64,000 nucleotides of DNA from Pristionchus mayeri (Eukaryota > Nematoda > Chromadorea > Rhabditida > Neodiplogasteridae): contig BTRK01000005.1 of assembly GCA_036245805.1 (NCBI GenBank), positions 23,598,984 through 23,662,983 on the forward strand. The letters are read 5' to 3'. The notes beneath the pieces were generated by a model. That model saw only the letters and a list, made by a program, of their open reading frames with translations. It ran no database searches and was not told where the DNA came from. Of this stretch, positions 1-14,100 are shown one piece after another. The stretch's first letter is position 1; each line of letters starts with the position of its first letter. The translations under genes were made by a program, and so were the position numbers.

Positions 1-1690
1 CAGCGTCAGGTGGGATAGAGATCAGGACCTTTACCAATAAGCTACGAACGGGCTATGAGAGATGATATCTTTCCCATCTCAAGTTCACCGTTTCGCAGAA
101 AGCCCGATTTGCGTGCGGCCGATGGTAAATATTCGAAGTCGATTTCCGGTTCTTAGTAGGCAAAATGTGGAACTTCTGAATATACCCGAGGGCTTCCCTA
201 GGGAGTAGGAATTCATCCCCGTCGACCGATTTGTGGTTGAACGACATCGAGTTATGCGGTTCCCTATTTAGCACAGCATCGATCGGCTGGTGCAGAGACT
301 GCTTCGCCTTCTTGAGTGATTTCTTCTCTTCGGCGGCCTTCAACAGCACTCTCCTGCGATGCTCTTGATGTCTGCCTTGACGGAGGCCTGACATGTTCGA
401 TGAGCCATGATCTTCTCGAAGGTAGAGCATGCTGGGTCTCGGTTGCATCGCCCTCTTCTCTGGATCCAGAAGCGAGACTTCTCTGTGAGACGAGGAGGGG
501 GAGGGAGGGGAGGGATTTCGGATCTTCTGGAACACTCCTTCAGGCCAGTGGCTAAGAGAGCGTAATCCTTCGAAGGATCGGGGTCCGTCCTCCACTCGTA
601 CTGTCGAATGGCCTCCTCGTATCGCAGAGGGTCGATGTCGGGTCGGGGTGTCTTCCTCTTGGTGTATCTCCAACTCTTCTCTATCTTCACGTCCAGACGT
701 ATCCGGGCACGGATGAGTCTGTGGTCGGAGAGGAATGCGAATCCACTGACAACGGATACGTCTTGAGCCATCCAGCGGCGATTGACGATGAAGTGGTCTA
801 ACTCGAGACGAGTCTTCCTTGCCTCTCCCGCGGACTCCCATGTCCACCGCCAACTCAACTTCTTCTGGAAGAAGGAATTGGCATGGAATGAGCGCGTGCG
901 AGAGAGGAAGTCTCTGAGTAGATCATCCGGATCTCCGTCGGGGTCGCTGAAGAAGGGTCCGGCGCGGAAGTCGCCGTCTCTCCTTGGGCCGACTCGCAGG
1001 TTGAAGTCTCCTCCGATGATACGGTAGAAGGACTTCTCTCCACCGTAGAGTGCTGCCACCTCCTCGAAGGAGGCTTCTCGCTCTTCCAACTTGGCTGCCG
1101 AGGTGGGTGCGTAGACGGAGAGGATGGAGATGGAAGTGCGACTGACCCGAAGTCGAAGGATGGCGATGCGGGGGGAATGGACGGTGAAGGAGAGAATGGA
1201 AGGGACGAGATGCGGGTGGATGAGAAATCCGACTCCGCCTACGTTTTTTCCCGCCACCTTCGGTCCGAGGATAAGTCGGGCGCCGTCGGGGAGGGTACGT
1301 TCGACGAGGTTCTGGGACTTGGTCTCTTGAAGGCACACAACATCGTATCGAATTCCTTCGAACGACTGTTCTAGGATGGCGATTGAAGCCTCGGATGCGA
1401 TTGTGCGGCCATTGAGGGAGCAGATGCGAAGGTCCTTGTCGTTCCGGGGGGTTCGGGGGTGGTCAGGGGGTCCAGAAAGATGTCCTGAGAGCTCCGGGAT
1501 TAGATCGCCCTGCCCCCTTTGCACCGAGCGACATCGTACACGGGCAGGGAGGGGGCGCGGAGGACTCGGGCGGGTGGGGGGACTTATCCGAGCTAGGGTT
1601 TAGTTGGGGCCGCCCGTACACATCAGTTTGCAAGGCCCATGCACTGCGTGAGCGTTTAGCTCGTTAGCACAACACTCGTAGCAATAGAGG
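1..1690 (-). mobile_element. 5' part of an RTE-type LINE, cut by the window edge
   Basis: The block is GC-rich compared with its surroundings and carries a LINE endonuclease reading frame on the minus strand. The stretch 1525-1690, ahead of the reading frame, is probably the element's 5' leader. The reverse transcriptase should lie to the left of base 1 if the copy is not truncated. The copy ends 3' of ubxn-1 in the same orientation. It belongs to a different lineage from the second LINE at 3830-7884, because the two endonuclease domains are clearly diverged. Confidence 0.8.
53..1524 (-). pseudogene. RTE-type LINE ORF: apurinic-like endonuclease domain, frameshifted
   Basis: The minus-strand frame 1524-340 encodes 394 residues that begin as an endonuclease/exonuclease/phosphatase domain. 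Visible motifs are an N-terminal SLNGR, a catalytic CLQETK near residue 67, a GDFN motif near residue 173, and SDHRL near residue 272 for the C-terminal catalytic Asp/His. This enzyme nicks target DNA to prime reverse transcription. The frame stops at 340-342. The protein-like sequence (KAAEEKKSLKKAKQSL) continues at once in another frame, so there is a frameshift near 335-345. Further left the coding signal decays. No reverse transcriptase motif is visible inside the window. The ATG at 1524 is the first in frame but is not proven to be the start. Confidence 0.8.
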
Positions 1691-2150
1691 TTGCCGTGGA
1701 CCCTTACCCCGCTATGAGGTGAGCAATGTAAGAGAACTTATATTAGACAATATTTATCGCTCATAATAATTGAAAATTTGAAATCGCGGGGACAGTGCAT
1801 CCGGAATCCGGGTTTTATCAGTGCACACACTGACAAAAACCCGGGTTCCGGTCCGGCGCATTCGCACTGGAGTGCGACCCGGAAAAATTGCCCACGCTGA
1901 AATGCCGTGTTATCGTCTATTTTGAACAAAGGAACTCGCGAGTGTTTTAATCATTTTCACTCGCGAGTGACGAGTTACTCTGCATAACAGGTTAGTATCG
2001 GTGTCCTAAACTCTGTCACTATTGAAATTCTCTAGAAGTCCACTGCGATAAGCAAAACCCCTTTGCCCCCCGTTTCACCAAAGATGAACTAAATTAAACA
2101 TTTATACTATAAGTTCCTGTTTGTATTATATATAATAATGTGATTGGTGA
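1691..2150. other. 3' flank of ubxn-1, no gene; small hairpin
   Basis: No coding sequence seen. An imperfect hairpin at 1801-1851 pairs two arms of about 23 bases with one indel around a 4-base loop. A shorter CTCGCGAGTG repeat pair follows at about 1936-1970. The ubxn-1 polyadenylation site should lie here but no clear AATAAA is visible on the minus strand. Confidence 0.5.
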
Positions 2151-5100
2151 TCACTGGGCCGAACGAGTGACAACGAGAGAACCGGAAGGGGCGAGCGACA
2201 GGGACGAAAGGGGCGCCGCAAAGTCTTCCGAACTCATCATCTTCCTCGGGAAAGGCTGGAGCAGAGAGAAGGGAACCAATTCCGGCTTGGCCATTTCAAT
2301 CCACACTCTCACTGCTGCCAGAGTCTCTTGAGATGAGAAAGTGTTGCGAATGACTTCACCAGAGGGGAGACGCACCTGATCAAGAAACAATTAGACATCT
2401 CAAAGGAAACACTTCACTATTATTATTCTATGCAAGGCGTGCGTTTGAAAATGGTCATAGTGGGCATTTGAAGGGTATTGTATGGGTGGTACCTGAATGA
2501 TGGCTTCCTTGTACTCCTTCTTCTCCACGGGAGTGGGATGGGTTCGAGCTGCAGCTGCAGCAGCTCTCGCTTCCCTGTCTGCCTTGATCTGTTCGAGTAC
2601 TCTTCTCTTCGCAGCTGCCTCCTCCTCCTTGTCTCTCTTCCTCTGCTCGATGGCAGCCAACTGCTCCATCTCCTGAGAACAGCCACGCTCCCCCAATCAA
2701 TTCACACACAAACAAAAAAAAACAGAAAATAGATTATTTCAGAAAGCATTGTATTGGCTCGAAATATTTCTGCTAGTTTATTTTTAATATGCTCTTTTAG
2801 TTTGTTTTATATTCCCCATCCTGCTGCTGACCTTTCTCTTCTCGTTCCTCTCCAACATCAACTTCCCCTCCTGCACTCGTCTCTTTTCCCTCTCTATCTT
2901 CTCCTTCTCTTCCACTTCAGCCTTCTTCTTCATTGACTCCTGTATTGTTCCGTCGTAAACTTCTTATAATGGTGTTTATCAGGGTCGGGCGTAAAATGTT
3001 ATATTTTACGGATCCGTAAAACGTTAAATTTACGGAGCATGGAGAGATGGAACGCAGTAGGCGAAATGGCTCGGCGAAAAATACAAATGTGACTACGGTA
3101 ATTTTGGTAAATTGTGCACCGTAGTCATGAGCTGTCCGTGCTGCCGGCGAGGGGCATCAACCCCTCAACGTAGTGCCCAACCATCAACCCCGGGTAATCT
3201 TTTTTTTGGCAGGTAGTGGGTAAAACTTGGTGAAGGCAGATCATCCCAAGATACCATAACCTTCATCATCTACAGTAACACAATTTGTATTTGTCGGCAA
3301 CCGTAACCTGAACTATCGTAATCTGGTTATTGTAGGTACACCAAAGTGAAAAAAGTCCTAGATTGCCGGGCAAGGATAGGAAAGCCTCGACTGAAATACC
3401 GTAACCCAATTACAGTATTCTAACTAGCTATCGTGATCTTTATTTTTAAAGTTTGATTTAAAAATTGGTCATTTGTTCCATCAACATCGACTGAGCACAA
3501 AAAAATTCATTACTATAGTCGAAACTACAGTAACCCGCAAACGATAACCTCGCCGAATTGTGTAAATTGAGCTTTAATTTCTTTTTAAAAAAAGGAAAGT
3601 TTTTAACTAACTAATTATTTCTCATCGTCATAATTATCAGTACTTCCAGTTACAGTACACATCACTGACTATCGAGAACTGGCTTTATTGTAAAGTAAGA
3701 TTTTTTCCAGGAAGGAGCACTCATTCATACATGTCAAAAAGTAATATTTCATTTATAACATCGTCTGTTCTCTCTGCACAACCACGTTATCAACGTAACA
3801 CTAATCTTTCCATCTTTCCATCTTTTCCTCGTCGCGAGCGGTCGGTTCGCGCCGCGCTCCGTCGAGTGAGAGGGAGGAAAGAGGGGGCGACAGTCCACGC
3901 AACGGGGCGGCCCTTCTAGTTCGTCTAGTCTTCTCCATCGGTTGCAACTACTCGTGAGCAGTGCTCGGTCCTCGGATACTCGGTTGAGGTGGTGTCGTTT
4001 TGGTTTTTCTCGGTGTTGCAAGGCTTGTTGTTGGGTCTCGCTTGTTTTCCTCGTTTTACCTCTTGTGTCGATTCTCGTTTGCAGTGTGAGTCGGAGAGGA
4101 GAGGAGATCCCAGACCAGAGCGAGACTCGGTTCTGAAGGGCCCGGCCGAAGAGCCAAAGATCAAAGATCAGTCCGTGGTAGCGCCCGGTTCTGCGAGAGG
4201 CCAGGCCTGAGAGCCAAAGATCGAAAGATCAGATCTAACCGTGGTAGCACCCGGAACGAGAGGCCAGGCCCAAGTGCCAGAGTTCTAAGATCAGACCGTG
4301 GTAGCGCCCGGTTCTGCGAAAGGCCAGGCCTGAGAGCCAAAGATCAAAGATCAGATCTAACCGTGGTAGCGCCTGGAACGAGAGGCCAGGCCCAAGAGCC
4401 AAAGATCAAAGATCAGTCCGTGGTAGCGCCCGGTTCTGCGAGAGGCCAGGCCTGAGAGCCAAAGATCGAAAGATCAGATTTAACCGTGGTAGCACCCGGA
4501 ACGAGAGGCCAGGCCCAAGTGCCAGAGTTCAAAGATCAGACCGTGGTAGCGTCCGGTTCTGCGAAAGGCCAGGCCTGAGAGCCAGAGATCAAAGATCAGA
4601 TCTAACCGAGGTCGCTCCTGTATCTGCGAGGGCAGGTCAAAAAGCCGAGAAAGAGAGATCAAAGATCAGACCGACGATCAAAGATCAACGGAAATCCACC
4701 GGTTGTAATGGATAATTCGACGCGATTTGCGCTCCCTCGATAAGAGACGTAGCAAAAGACACGCAAATTACTCATTGTTCGCGATCGATCAGAGAGACAA
4801 AGGGATCGGAGATCGAATCAGAGATCAGCATCTGCACTTTGACTGCGTCTGAGATAATGAGATTGAGAAAGGATGAGTGCACTCGATTTGGCACGTTGAA
4901 TATTGGAACTCTTTCTGGAAGGTTGATGGAGGTCATAGATATGATGATGAGAAGGAGAGCCGATGTGATTTGTTTACAAGAGATTCGATGGAAAGGAGAT
5001 GAAAGCCGATGGGTGAATGGATATCAGATTGTGTGCGGAGAAGGAGATGGATTGAGGAATGGAGTCGCGATTGTGCTATCCCCTCGATATTCCAAATGTT

Positions 5101-8100
5101 TGGTGGAAGTAGAAAGGGTGAATGAACGACTGCTCAAAGTGAAATTGGATATCGAAGGGGAGGTAATTTGCATAATTTCTGCATACACTCCCCAGACAGG
5201 ATTGGACAAGAGAATGAAAGAAGAGTTCTATGCCAAAGTTGGTGATCTATTGGATGAAGTGAAGCTTGATGAGACTGTGATCCTGGGTGGTGACTGGAAT
5301 GGGCACGTAGGGCGAAGTCCCGAAATTTTCGGTGACCTGAGTGTGCATGGTGGAAAAGGATAAGGTAGACAGAATGTGGACGGACTCAGATTGTTGGAGT
5401 TCGCGCAACACCACCACCTTGTTGTGTTGAACACACTGTTTGAGAAAAGAGAAAGTCAGCTGGTGACCTACTATTCTGGTAGTGCTAAATCGCAGATTGA
5501 TTATATTCTCATGAGGAAAGGGGACAGATGGAGAGTGCGAGATGTGAAAGTAATCCCTTCTGAGGACACGGCCCCTCAGCATAAACCAGTGATCTGTGAC
5601 GTGAGGCTACGAGGAAAAGCAATGAAGACAGACGTCGGAATGACTACAATGGAAAGAAAAGTGAAATGGTGGAAGCTGAAAGATCAAGATTTGAAAGATG
5701 AGCTTGAAAGGGAGATAATTGTTAGTGGAGCACTCGGAATTGATCCACTAGATGATGAGATCGATATTAATGATGTTTGGCTCGAGACTAAAGGTAACAT
5801 TCTGAAATGCGCAGAAAGTGTCCTTGGTGTTACCAAAGGGAAGCGAAGAAATGACCAAGAGTCTTGGTTTTGGAAGGATGATAGTGTGAGGGTGGCGACC
5901 AGGGAGAAGCGAAAGGCATTCCAGAGATGGTTTAGAAGGAAGACTGCGGAAAGTAAGAATGAATACGTTAGAAAGAAGTTGGTGTGCAGACGGGCAATTC
6001 ACGAAGCTAAGATGAAGGCGTACGATGAATTGTACGAAATGCTTGATAGACCTGAGGGAGAACAAGCCATCTACCGTCTTGCAAAGAGTCGAGATCGAGC
6101 AAAGAAGGATTTGACAGAGGTGAAGATGGTATGTGCACGAGATGGTTCAGTACTGAGAAAGGAGGAAGAAGTGAGAGAGAGATGGAAAGAGTACTTTGAC
6201 GAACTCCTGAATGTAGAGAAGGCACAAACTCGGCTAGAAGAAGGTGATAGAGTAGATCGACAGATAATGGAATGGTCCTTGGAAGAAGTTAGATGGGCAA
6301 TTGGAAAATGCCCTTGGAGGAAAGCGTATGGACCAGACAAAATACCGGTCGATGCGTGGAAAGCAGCAGGAGAGGCCGGAGTTTGGTGGCTATCCAGATT
6401 GTTCAATAGAATATTGAGATATATGAAGATGCCTGAGGAATGGCGAAGGAGCGAGATTGTGACACTATTCAAAGGGAAGGGAGATATCAGAGAGTGTGGG
6501 AATTACCGAGGAATCAAGTTGATCTCTCATTCGATGAAGATCCTTGAGAGATGTGTGGATAGAAGATTGAGGGAGTTGATGGATCTCAACCCTTCCCAAT
6601 TTGGATTCGTTCGCGGCTCGTCCACCTCAGAGCCAATGTTTTTATTGAGTCAGCTGGTTGAAAGGCATACAGAGTTCAGACAGGGATTAGCTGCGGTGTT
6701 TGTAGATCTAGAGAAAGCGTATGATCGGACGCCACGAAGGCAAATATGGAGGAGCCTGCGAGACAAGGGAGTACCGGAATTGTATGTGAAGCTGATTCAA
6801 GAAATGTACAAGGATGCAACAGCCTTTGCGAGAACTCCATTCGGTCCAACAAAAGACATTACAATCAGAGTGGGTGTGCACCAAGGAAGCGCTCTAAGCC
6901 CCTTGCTGTTCATTGTCGTCCTCGAGTCGGTTCTGGGAGACTGTATGGGGAGTGCACCGTGGTGTCTGGCTTATGCTGATGATCTGTGCTTGATTGACAC
7001 AGATGTTGCAAGACTGGAGAGTAAAGTGCACGAGATACAGAGGCGGCTGCAGGCGGGAGGACTCACATTAAATACGAAGAAAACGGAGTTTATGGTGATT
7101 GGTGGAGGAAATGGAGTCATGAATGATGTGAATGGTGAACCGATAAAGAAAGTGAATGAATTCCGGTACCTAGGATCGATGATTGATAAGAACGGTGGAT
7201 CGGAAAGAGACGTTAGTAACAGAATTCGGTGTGGCTGGGCAAGATTCAACGCATGTGCAGGAATATTGCATGATAAGAGAGTGAGAATGCGTTTGAAAGG
7301 AAAGGCGTACAGAACTATTATCCGTCCAGCGATGATGTATGGAAGCGAGAACTGGGCGATGACAGTGGCACTGGAAGAACGATTGAGTGTGGCGGAAATG
7401 AGGATGGCTCGGTGGATTTACCGAGTAAAAATGAGAGACCGAGTGAGAAATGAAATAATTAGGGCTAAGCTCGGAATTGCGCCAATAATTGAGAAAGTGA
7501 GGGAGAAGCGATTGCGATGGTACGGACATATGATGAGAAGGGACCGAGATCACCCATGCCGAAAGATCCAAATATATCAACCACCAGGGAGACGGCCAGT
7601 TGGAAGACCGAGAATGACTTGGATGAGATGCATTCGGCAGGATTTTGCAACCAAAAGATTGACTGAGAGACACGCACTCAATCGTGATTTGTGGAGAGAG
7701 CGAACTGCTCATCCAGACCCCGCCTAGCGTGGAGAGGAAGAGATGACGATGCGAGGACTACACCAATATGAAGAATTGAAGAAGAATGTATTTTCCCTTT
7801 CGTTTCTTTGTTGTTTTATTGTACGACCCCCATTGTTTTCTTTTTCGACCTGGATAAAAATGATGATGATGATGATGATGATGACTAGCTGGAAATAATT
7901 TTCCGCACATTTTGAGGGCAATGTCACCGCCCTAGCTCATCTGGAAGCTGAGATAAAGCATAGCCGGATGCAAAACAGGAAAATTCCTAAAAGCCGGCTC
8001 TGAGGCTCCTGACAAATAAGTTTTCGAAATCTTATTTCTTGGGTACTCTACAACTATAATACGAGTCAGAACAGGAACAACTTTTTTGAAAATGTTCCCG

Positions 8101-11100
8101 AGACGGTCATTTTTCATCCTCTGACCCGTGATACACGTGATAATCAGTTCTCGATTGCTAGTGTGATACTGTAATCAGTAGTACTGTAGGCAGGCTATAA
8201 AATATTAATTAAGAAACATCCACTTCGGTATGAATTGGCTTTGTTCGCAATATATGGTGTGCCTACAGTACGCAGAGTGCGTTAAATCGAGTTACGGTAG
8301 CTGAAAAATACAAGCTGGGTCGCTGTAGATGGTGAAGGTTATGGTACCTTGGGTTGATCTGCCTTCACCGAATTTTCCCCACTAAAAACGGGGTTCATGC
8401 TTGCGTGGTAGTTGCAGCCAATCTACAGTAATCAGGATACGGTACCGCTTCAAATGTGTTAGTTTCATTTCAATTTGAACAAATCGGCGTAGCTACAGTA
8501 TCCTGATTACAGTAGTTCGGGTTACGGTAATGACCATTTTTATGTCTATGCTAAAGTAATAAATAACTAATTGCTAAATCCAATTTTAAAAAATAAAGTC
8601 AGTTCATGATAGCTAATGAGTATATCTTACTTAATCGGGTTACTGTAGTTAGCATACGGTATTTCAATCGATGTTTTCCGATACTTATTTGCCAGCCGTT
8701 TTTCCAAACTGTGGTGTGCGCACAGTACTCAGACTACGGTGGTTTGGGTTAAGGTAGCCGACAAATGCAAGTTGTGTTACTGTGGATGGTGAAGGTTATG
8801 GTACCATGGGCAGATCTGTCTTCACTAAGGTTTCCCCACTACCTACCAAAAAATCCATGACCCGGGGTTCATGGTTGCCGCCGGTGCTGGATAGCTATGA
8901 ATGCAGTGTATTATAAGAGTGACTATCTGGGAGAACTGAGCAGAGGCCGGTGAAAAATAAAGCCTCGCTTTTAAGAAGTCCCTAGCGGTAACTTTTCACG
9001 TAGAATTCGAAAATCGACCTTAGAAAGTCGCATCTCTCACCTCTCATTTCGTGTGATGCGCTGAATTTGGCCGGCCATTTTTTGAAAGTCGAGAACGGCG
9101 CTTCCAAACCCCACAAACATATACTAATTCTGAAATATCTTGACGAAAGAAGTGTTTTTGCTGTTGGAGGTGAAAATCTGACTATATTTGGAAAAAAAGT
9201 TGAAAAAGTTTTAGAAAATTTTTTCGGGGATGTAGTTTTTTAACTAAGCGCATTAGATTCTACGCTAAAAGTTACCCCTAGGACCACTTTTTCGTCAAAA
9301 AATCCGTTGTGCAATGAGGTCGCGGTAAAATTCAGGTGTTCATTTTTACCCAAATTTCTGTGTTTTTCTGCCGATCCATTGTGAAATCTATTCAACTATA
9401 ATCAGTTTATGACAACACTAGGATATGGCAAAAATAAACTATTTACATTAGCTCGATTTCAAAAAAAAATACATGGATGGAACCACCGTGACGAGAGGAT
9501 TCTAAATCTGTAATTTAATCTAATTGCGGCATCAATCTTTTGAGAAAACTAAAAAGAACTGCTCTCAAAACAGATGAAAACGTGAGGTTGGACGAGGGAA
9601 AGGACTGAAACTGCCAGGGGGCGTGGGATAGAGGCAGGGGAGGGGACTGCCAGAGGGTCTGAGGTCAAGTGAAGGAGGAAGATCGGACGATAATACGCTA
9701 AATTAGGATCAAACGGATCACTTTTTATAACATTTCTCAAAAGATTGATGTCGTAATTAGATGAAATTTCAGATTTGGAATCATCCCGTCACTGCGGTTC
9801 GATCCATGTATTTTCTAAGCTCGGTATTGATTGGGCGAAAAGTTCAATTTTTAATTTTTTAATTACGAAATTATGACAAATGAAATACACGGGCGTGTTC
9901 GCCATAAAATTTCACCCCAGAACATTTATTCCACTAATTTTAGCGCTAAATTGAGCCGTGGAAAGCTTCAAAAGGTGAATTCGACGCAACGTCGTCTGGA
10001 GCCAACCGAAGCTCTACGTACAAAATGAGTATGCCTATCTTCTTCAGCGCCATCGATAACCCCAAATCACTCACAATTGGAAAATTGACTTTTTTTGCTG
10101 TGCCGGGCTCTGATCGAATCTTCCCCAAACGCCCTCATATATTATAATGGGCAGAAACCCGAAATACCCACGTGCAGCACGTAAACTGTGAATATCACAC
10201 CTCCATTTTGGAATAAATAAGATAATTAGAGAAGAGAATTGCATGAATTTGAGCGGGAACGAAAAGAAAAATGATTAAAAATGTCCAAAAACATTGTTAA
10301 GATACAAATCGAGTGAGAAATTGCTTCTCATGCGAAACTTGTAGCTGAAATATCTCAATTTTACCCGTTTCAGACAGTTTTCATGAAATAACTTGAAAAC
10401 GAAGAGTCGTAGCGATCGGTAACCCTTAGAAGAATTGATAGAGCTTGTTGAGAGCTATCGATTGCATTTTTTGACTGTACGATTGGACCACGTTGAACCG
10501 AAATATGACCAAATAAAGAAATCTTTCAAAAAATAACCAAGTCCAGAAAAGTCGAGAATGACCCATACTAAATCGATAGTCAAAGGACAGAGATATGAAA
10601 AATGGTCAACATAGACACCCCCTAATTTTGTATGGAGATTCCATATTAAGAATAAAAACGATGGTGTTTTTGGTATGCGAAGCCAAAAAATCGATATTCT
10701 TTTCACGAAATTCAGTTTTTCGCAATTTTCACTATGAAGACTTGATTTGGCCGTTGGTCCTACGTTGAGGAAGTTGTAGATCTCTCGATTCTGAGCAAAA
10801 TGCAAAAAAAATGTTTTCTGCACGATCAAAATTGACTGAAATACGTCAATTTATCGCAGTAGATCACAAAAATCGATAATGTGCAAATTTCACCAAAATA
10901 AGTTGCTTGGTCATCTTCTGACCCCCAATGGTGTCCATCAACCAAGTCAATTGAAAATCGGTGATGCAAAATATTTCTAGTAGCCAGCGTTCCTACACTT
11001 TTACAGGAGACCCGTGATAAGAGATACGTCCCAAAAAGTTTTTTATCAAAAAAAGGCAATGTTCGGGTTCTCCCTACTGAGGATCGGTATTGGGGGGACA

Positions 11101-14100
11101 GAGTTATGGCCAATGAACTACATCAGTACCCTGAGAGCTTTAAAATGAGTGGTTTGCAGTTTCTATACCGTCGATGCTAGGCTAGTTATGAAGGTTTGAA
11201 GCTCTGAGTTGATTTGAAGTCATTTGATTCGAGTCAGACCGCGCGCGTTCCGTAACGAGGCGAGAAATGAAAGCAAGTTCGTAAATCAGGTTCATTTTAA
11301 AATGTGTTCCCTTAAGGCTATTATTGATTTTTAGCATTTTTGTATATCACATCACGCCTGTCACGAGAGAATCGATTTGGGAGTGGTAATGGGCAAAAAA
11401 TTTTTTCATCATTTTTATTCACCCCTAGGTATGCCCTAACACCACCCGAAGTCATTTTGTTCTGAGATTATTCTTAAGGTCACTACGTCGAGTACCCTAC
11501 CTGCGACCCTAACTTTAACGGCGTATATCTCGTTTCTAGAGCGGTTTTGAGGAAAATTTCGTTCTGAGGAGCCCCTGGTTATTTTTCGAGCCCTATCGAT
11601 CTATCAAAACTAGAAGTCATGAATGTTCTTTAGAACTGAGTTACAGTTAAGGTAGGTTAAGTCAAAAGTGTAGGAAAAGATTCCATAAATTTTGGGATAT
11701 GTGATAGTCCGCGTCGAGCTCTTTCGAATAAGGTATTTGCGGTTCTAAAAAGAGGGGGACCCAAGCAACGTTTTGGCCCTTAGTAATGTTTAGTTGATTT
11801 GAAGTAATTTCATTTCATCTCTCACCGAGCTCAATATGCGAGAGATAATTGAAAATGAAGAGACCAATATCTCTCACACCGAACCCTTCGGCGCGCGCAA
11901 CCAAGAATGACTGGTCTTTATTTTTATTTTATGTTGAAAAATATCTTCAAATCAACTAAACCTTTTCTAAGGGCCAAAACGTTGCTTGGGTCCCCCTCTT
12001 TTTAGAACCGCAAATACCTTATTCGAAAGAGCTCGACGCGGACTATCACATATCCCAAAATTTATGGAATCTTTTCCTACACTTTTGACTTAACCTACCT
12101 TAACTGTAACTCAGTTCTAAAGAACATTCATGACTTCTAGTTTTGATAGATCGATAGGGCTCGAAAAATAACCAGGGGCTCCTCAGAACGAAATTTTCCT
12201 CAAAACCGCTCTAGAAACGAGATATACGCCGTTAAAGTTAGGGTCGCAGGTAGGGTACTCGACGTAGTGACCTTAAGAATAATCTCAGAACAAAATGACT
12301 TCGGGTGGTGTTAGGGCATACCTAGGGGTGAATAAAAATGATAGGAACATATTTTTCCATTTTGATCCCATTACCAAGTTTTGAAAATCTAGCTCGATTC
12401 TCTCGTGACGGGCGTGATATTCGTTGTATACTAATTCAACCATCGGCTATTTGATGGAGGACAAAAAATAATGGGTCAATTCCGTCCTTGTTGGGTAACT
12501 TTAATTCGATTCACGAACTCCCTCCCATTTCTCGCCTCGTTACGGAAAGCGCGCGGTTTCGTTTGCGCCTTCACCATAGATTTTTCAAAAAGTCTGCTTG
12601 AACATAACACTGTTCAAAATCATTTTCATGAGTTCTAGTTTGTATAACACACTATCTTAGAAAATCAACATATTTCTTAAGCGACTTGGCACAGGCCGAA
12701 AATTCAAATTCCTTCCTACTTCACCAGTAGGTCGGCCTCGACGAGGGTAACCGACGAGCATCGCCAGATTTTCGATCTGCTTCCGCGCGGTCGCGGGCGC
12801 GGATTTTAAATAATTGACTATGGTAGCTTCGAAATGTTTTAATCGATTCGTACTGTGAGAATAGAAAGCGTAGTCCGTGGTGTGGTGGGCGAGATTTAGT
12901 ACATTTGCTTCGAAGTATACGCGGAACATTTTTCCTCCGCGTTCCGCGTATATTTATAAACAAATGTACTAAATCTCGCCCACCACACCACGGACTACGC
13001 TTTCTATTCTAACAGTATCACTGCGGCGGTAGGGGCGCTGCATTCCTTGACAAAATGACTTTTTTACCCCTAGGAATTTTTCGATCAGATTCCATCGAAC
13101 GCCGGAAATCGATATTTCATGTTTTAATTCCGACATCAATGCAATTCCCCAGAAATTTTTCAAGAACCTGCATAAATTAAATTGGTCGTATCGCTTCTAA
13201 TTGCACTAATACACATTATGGTAGAATATTATAATTTTAAAAAGATACGAAGTTTGTTAATTTTGCCAAAATTTGGGTTCAGCACGAATTATGGTGTAAA
13301 AATTACGGTAAAGGCATTTTCCGAACTTCTTTATTTCGTATCAAAAGTTCGAATTTCCTTCACTAGTGTTGTCGCTGTTGCCATGGAATAGGTCAGCAGG
13401 CATAAGCCATGTCATTTTCAGGAAAATTCGCTATTTCGGAAAATGCCTTACCGTAATTTTTACACCATAATTCGTGTTGAACCCCAATTCCACTAATGTT
13501 CTGGTTTTAAATGGAGGGCCCACAGTGGGTCTTGTTTAGGACCACTGTTGGTCGTAGCGTAGGGCCATATTGGGTCGTAGCTAGACCCACAGTGGGTCCT
13601 ACTTTCGCTCGAGTGTATTATTTTTTACCGTTATCGTAGCGTGATTCATTAGTTTAATTAGTGTCGTGTATAATTATATTTCCTTGCTTACTCTCCTTCC
13701 TCTCTTGTTATTATTGACCTTTAGCTTAAACTTCCCCACTGAAAATTATTTTATGCACTAGTCGAGGGTGGGGTATAATTGTACATTATCATCCGATATC
13801 GGCCAACGTTATGCCAACAGCGGAGCGTGTTACTTACTCTGCTTCTAATTCGATGATATTTGAATCGTTTTAATGTAATTAGAGAATGTCATGAATGGGA
13901 GCGAGTTGCCAAAGTGCCTCAGCAGAGCGTTTTTCTTTGTTCGCAGCTCTGTGAACTTCGAGGAGCCATGAAAGGGTCGGACTGATAGATTCTCAGACGG
14001 AGGGAATGCACACTACTTTTTTGATTGAAATAGTTGAATCGAGGAAGCGCACGTTCGCGAATCTATTCGGCTCCCTAGCTTAGGAATAGACAGCCAGTCC

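Larger units (their letters stand above)
3830..7884 (+). mobile_element. near-complete RTE-type LINE, antisense in ubxn-1 intron 3
   Basis: The element has a GC-rich 5' leader from about 3830, a tandem-repeat block at 4150-4680, one long ORF at 4857-7727 and a short 3' tail ending in about nine ATG triplets at 7859-7884. A tail of short tandem triplets instead of poly(A) is characteristic of the RTE clade. The 5' boundary is inferred from the start of the GC-rich composition and could be off by about 50 bases. No target duplication was found. Confidence 0.85.

Noticed and set aside
2400..2732. Alternative overlapping ORFs on both strands around 2.4-2.7 kb
   Set aside because: Only the minus-strand frame with GT..AG borders 2672-2493 continues the UBXN1 protein; the others are shadows.
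3731..4210. Overlapping short ORFs of 60-90 codons on both strands at 3.7-4.2 kb
   Set aside because: They fall in the GC-rich LINE leader, overlap each other on both strands and show no domain.
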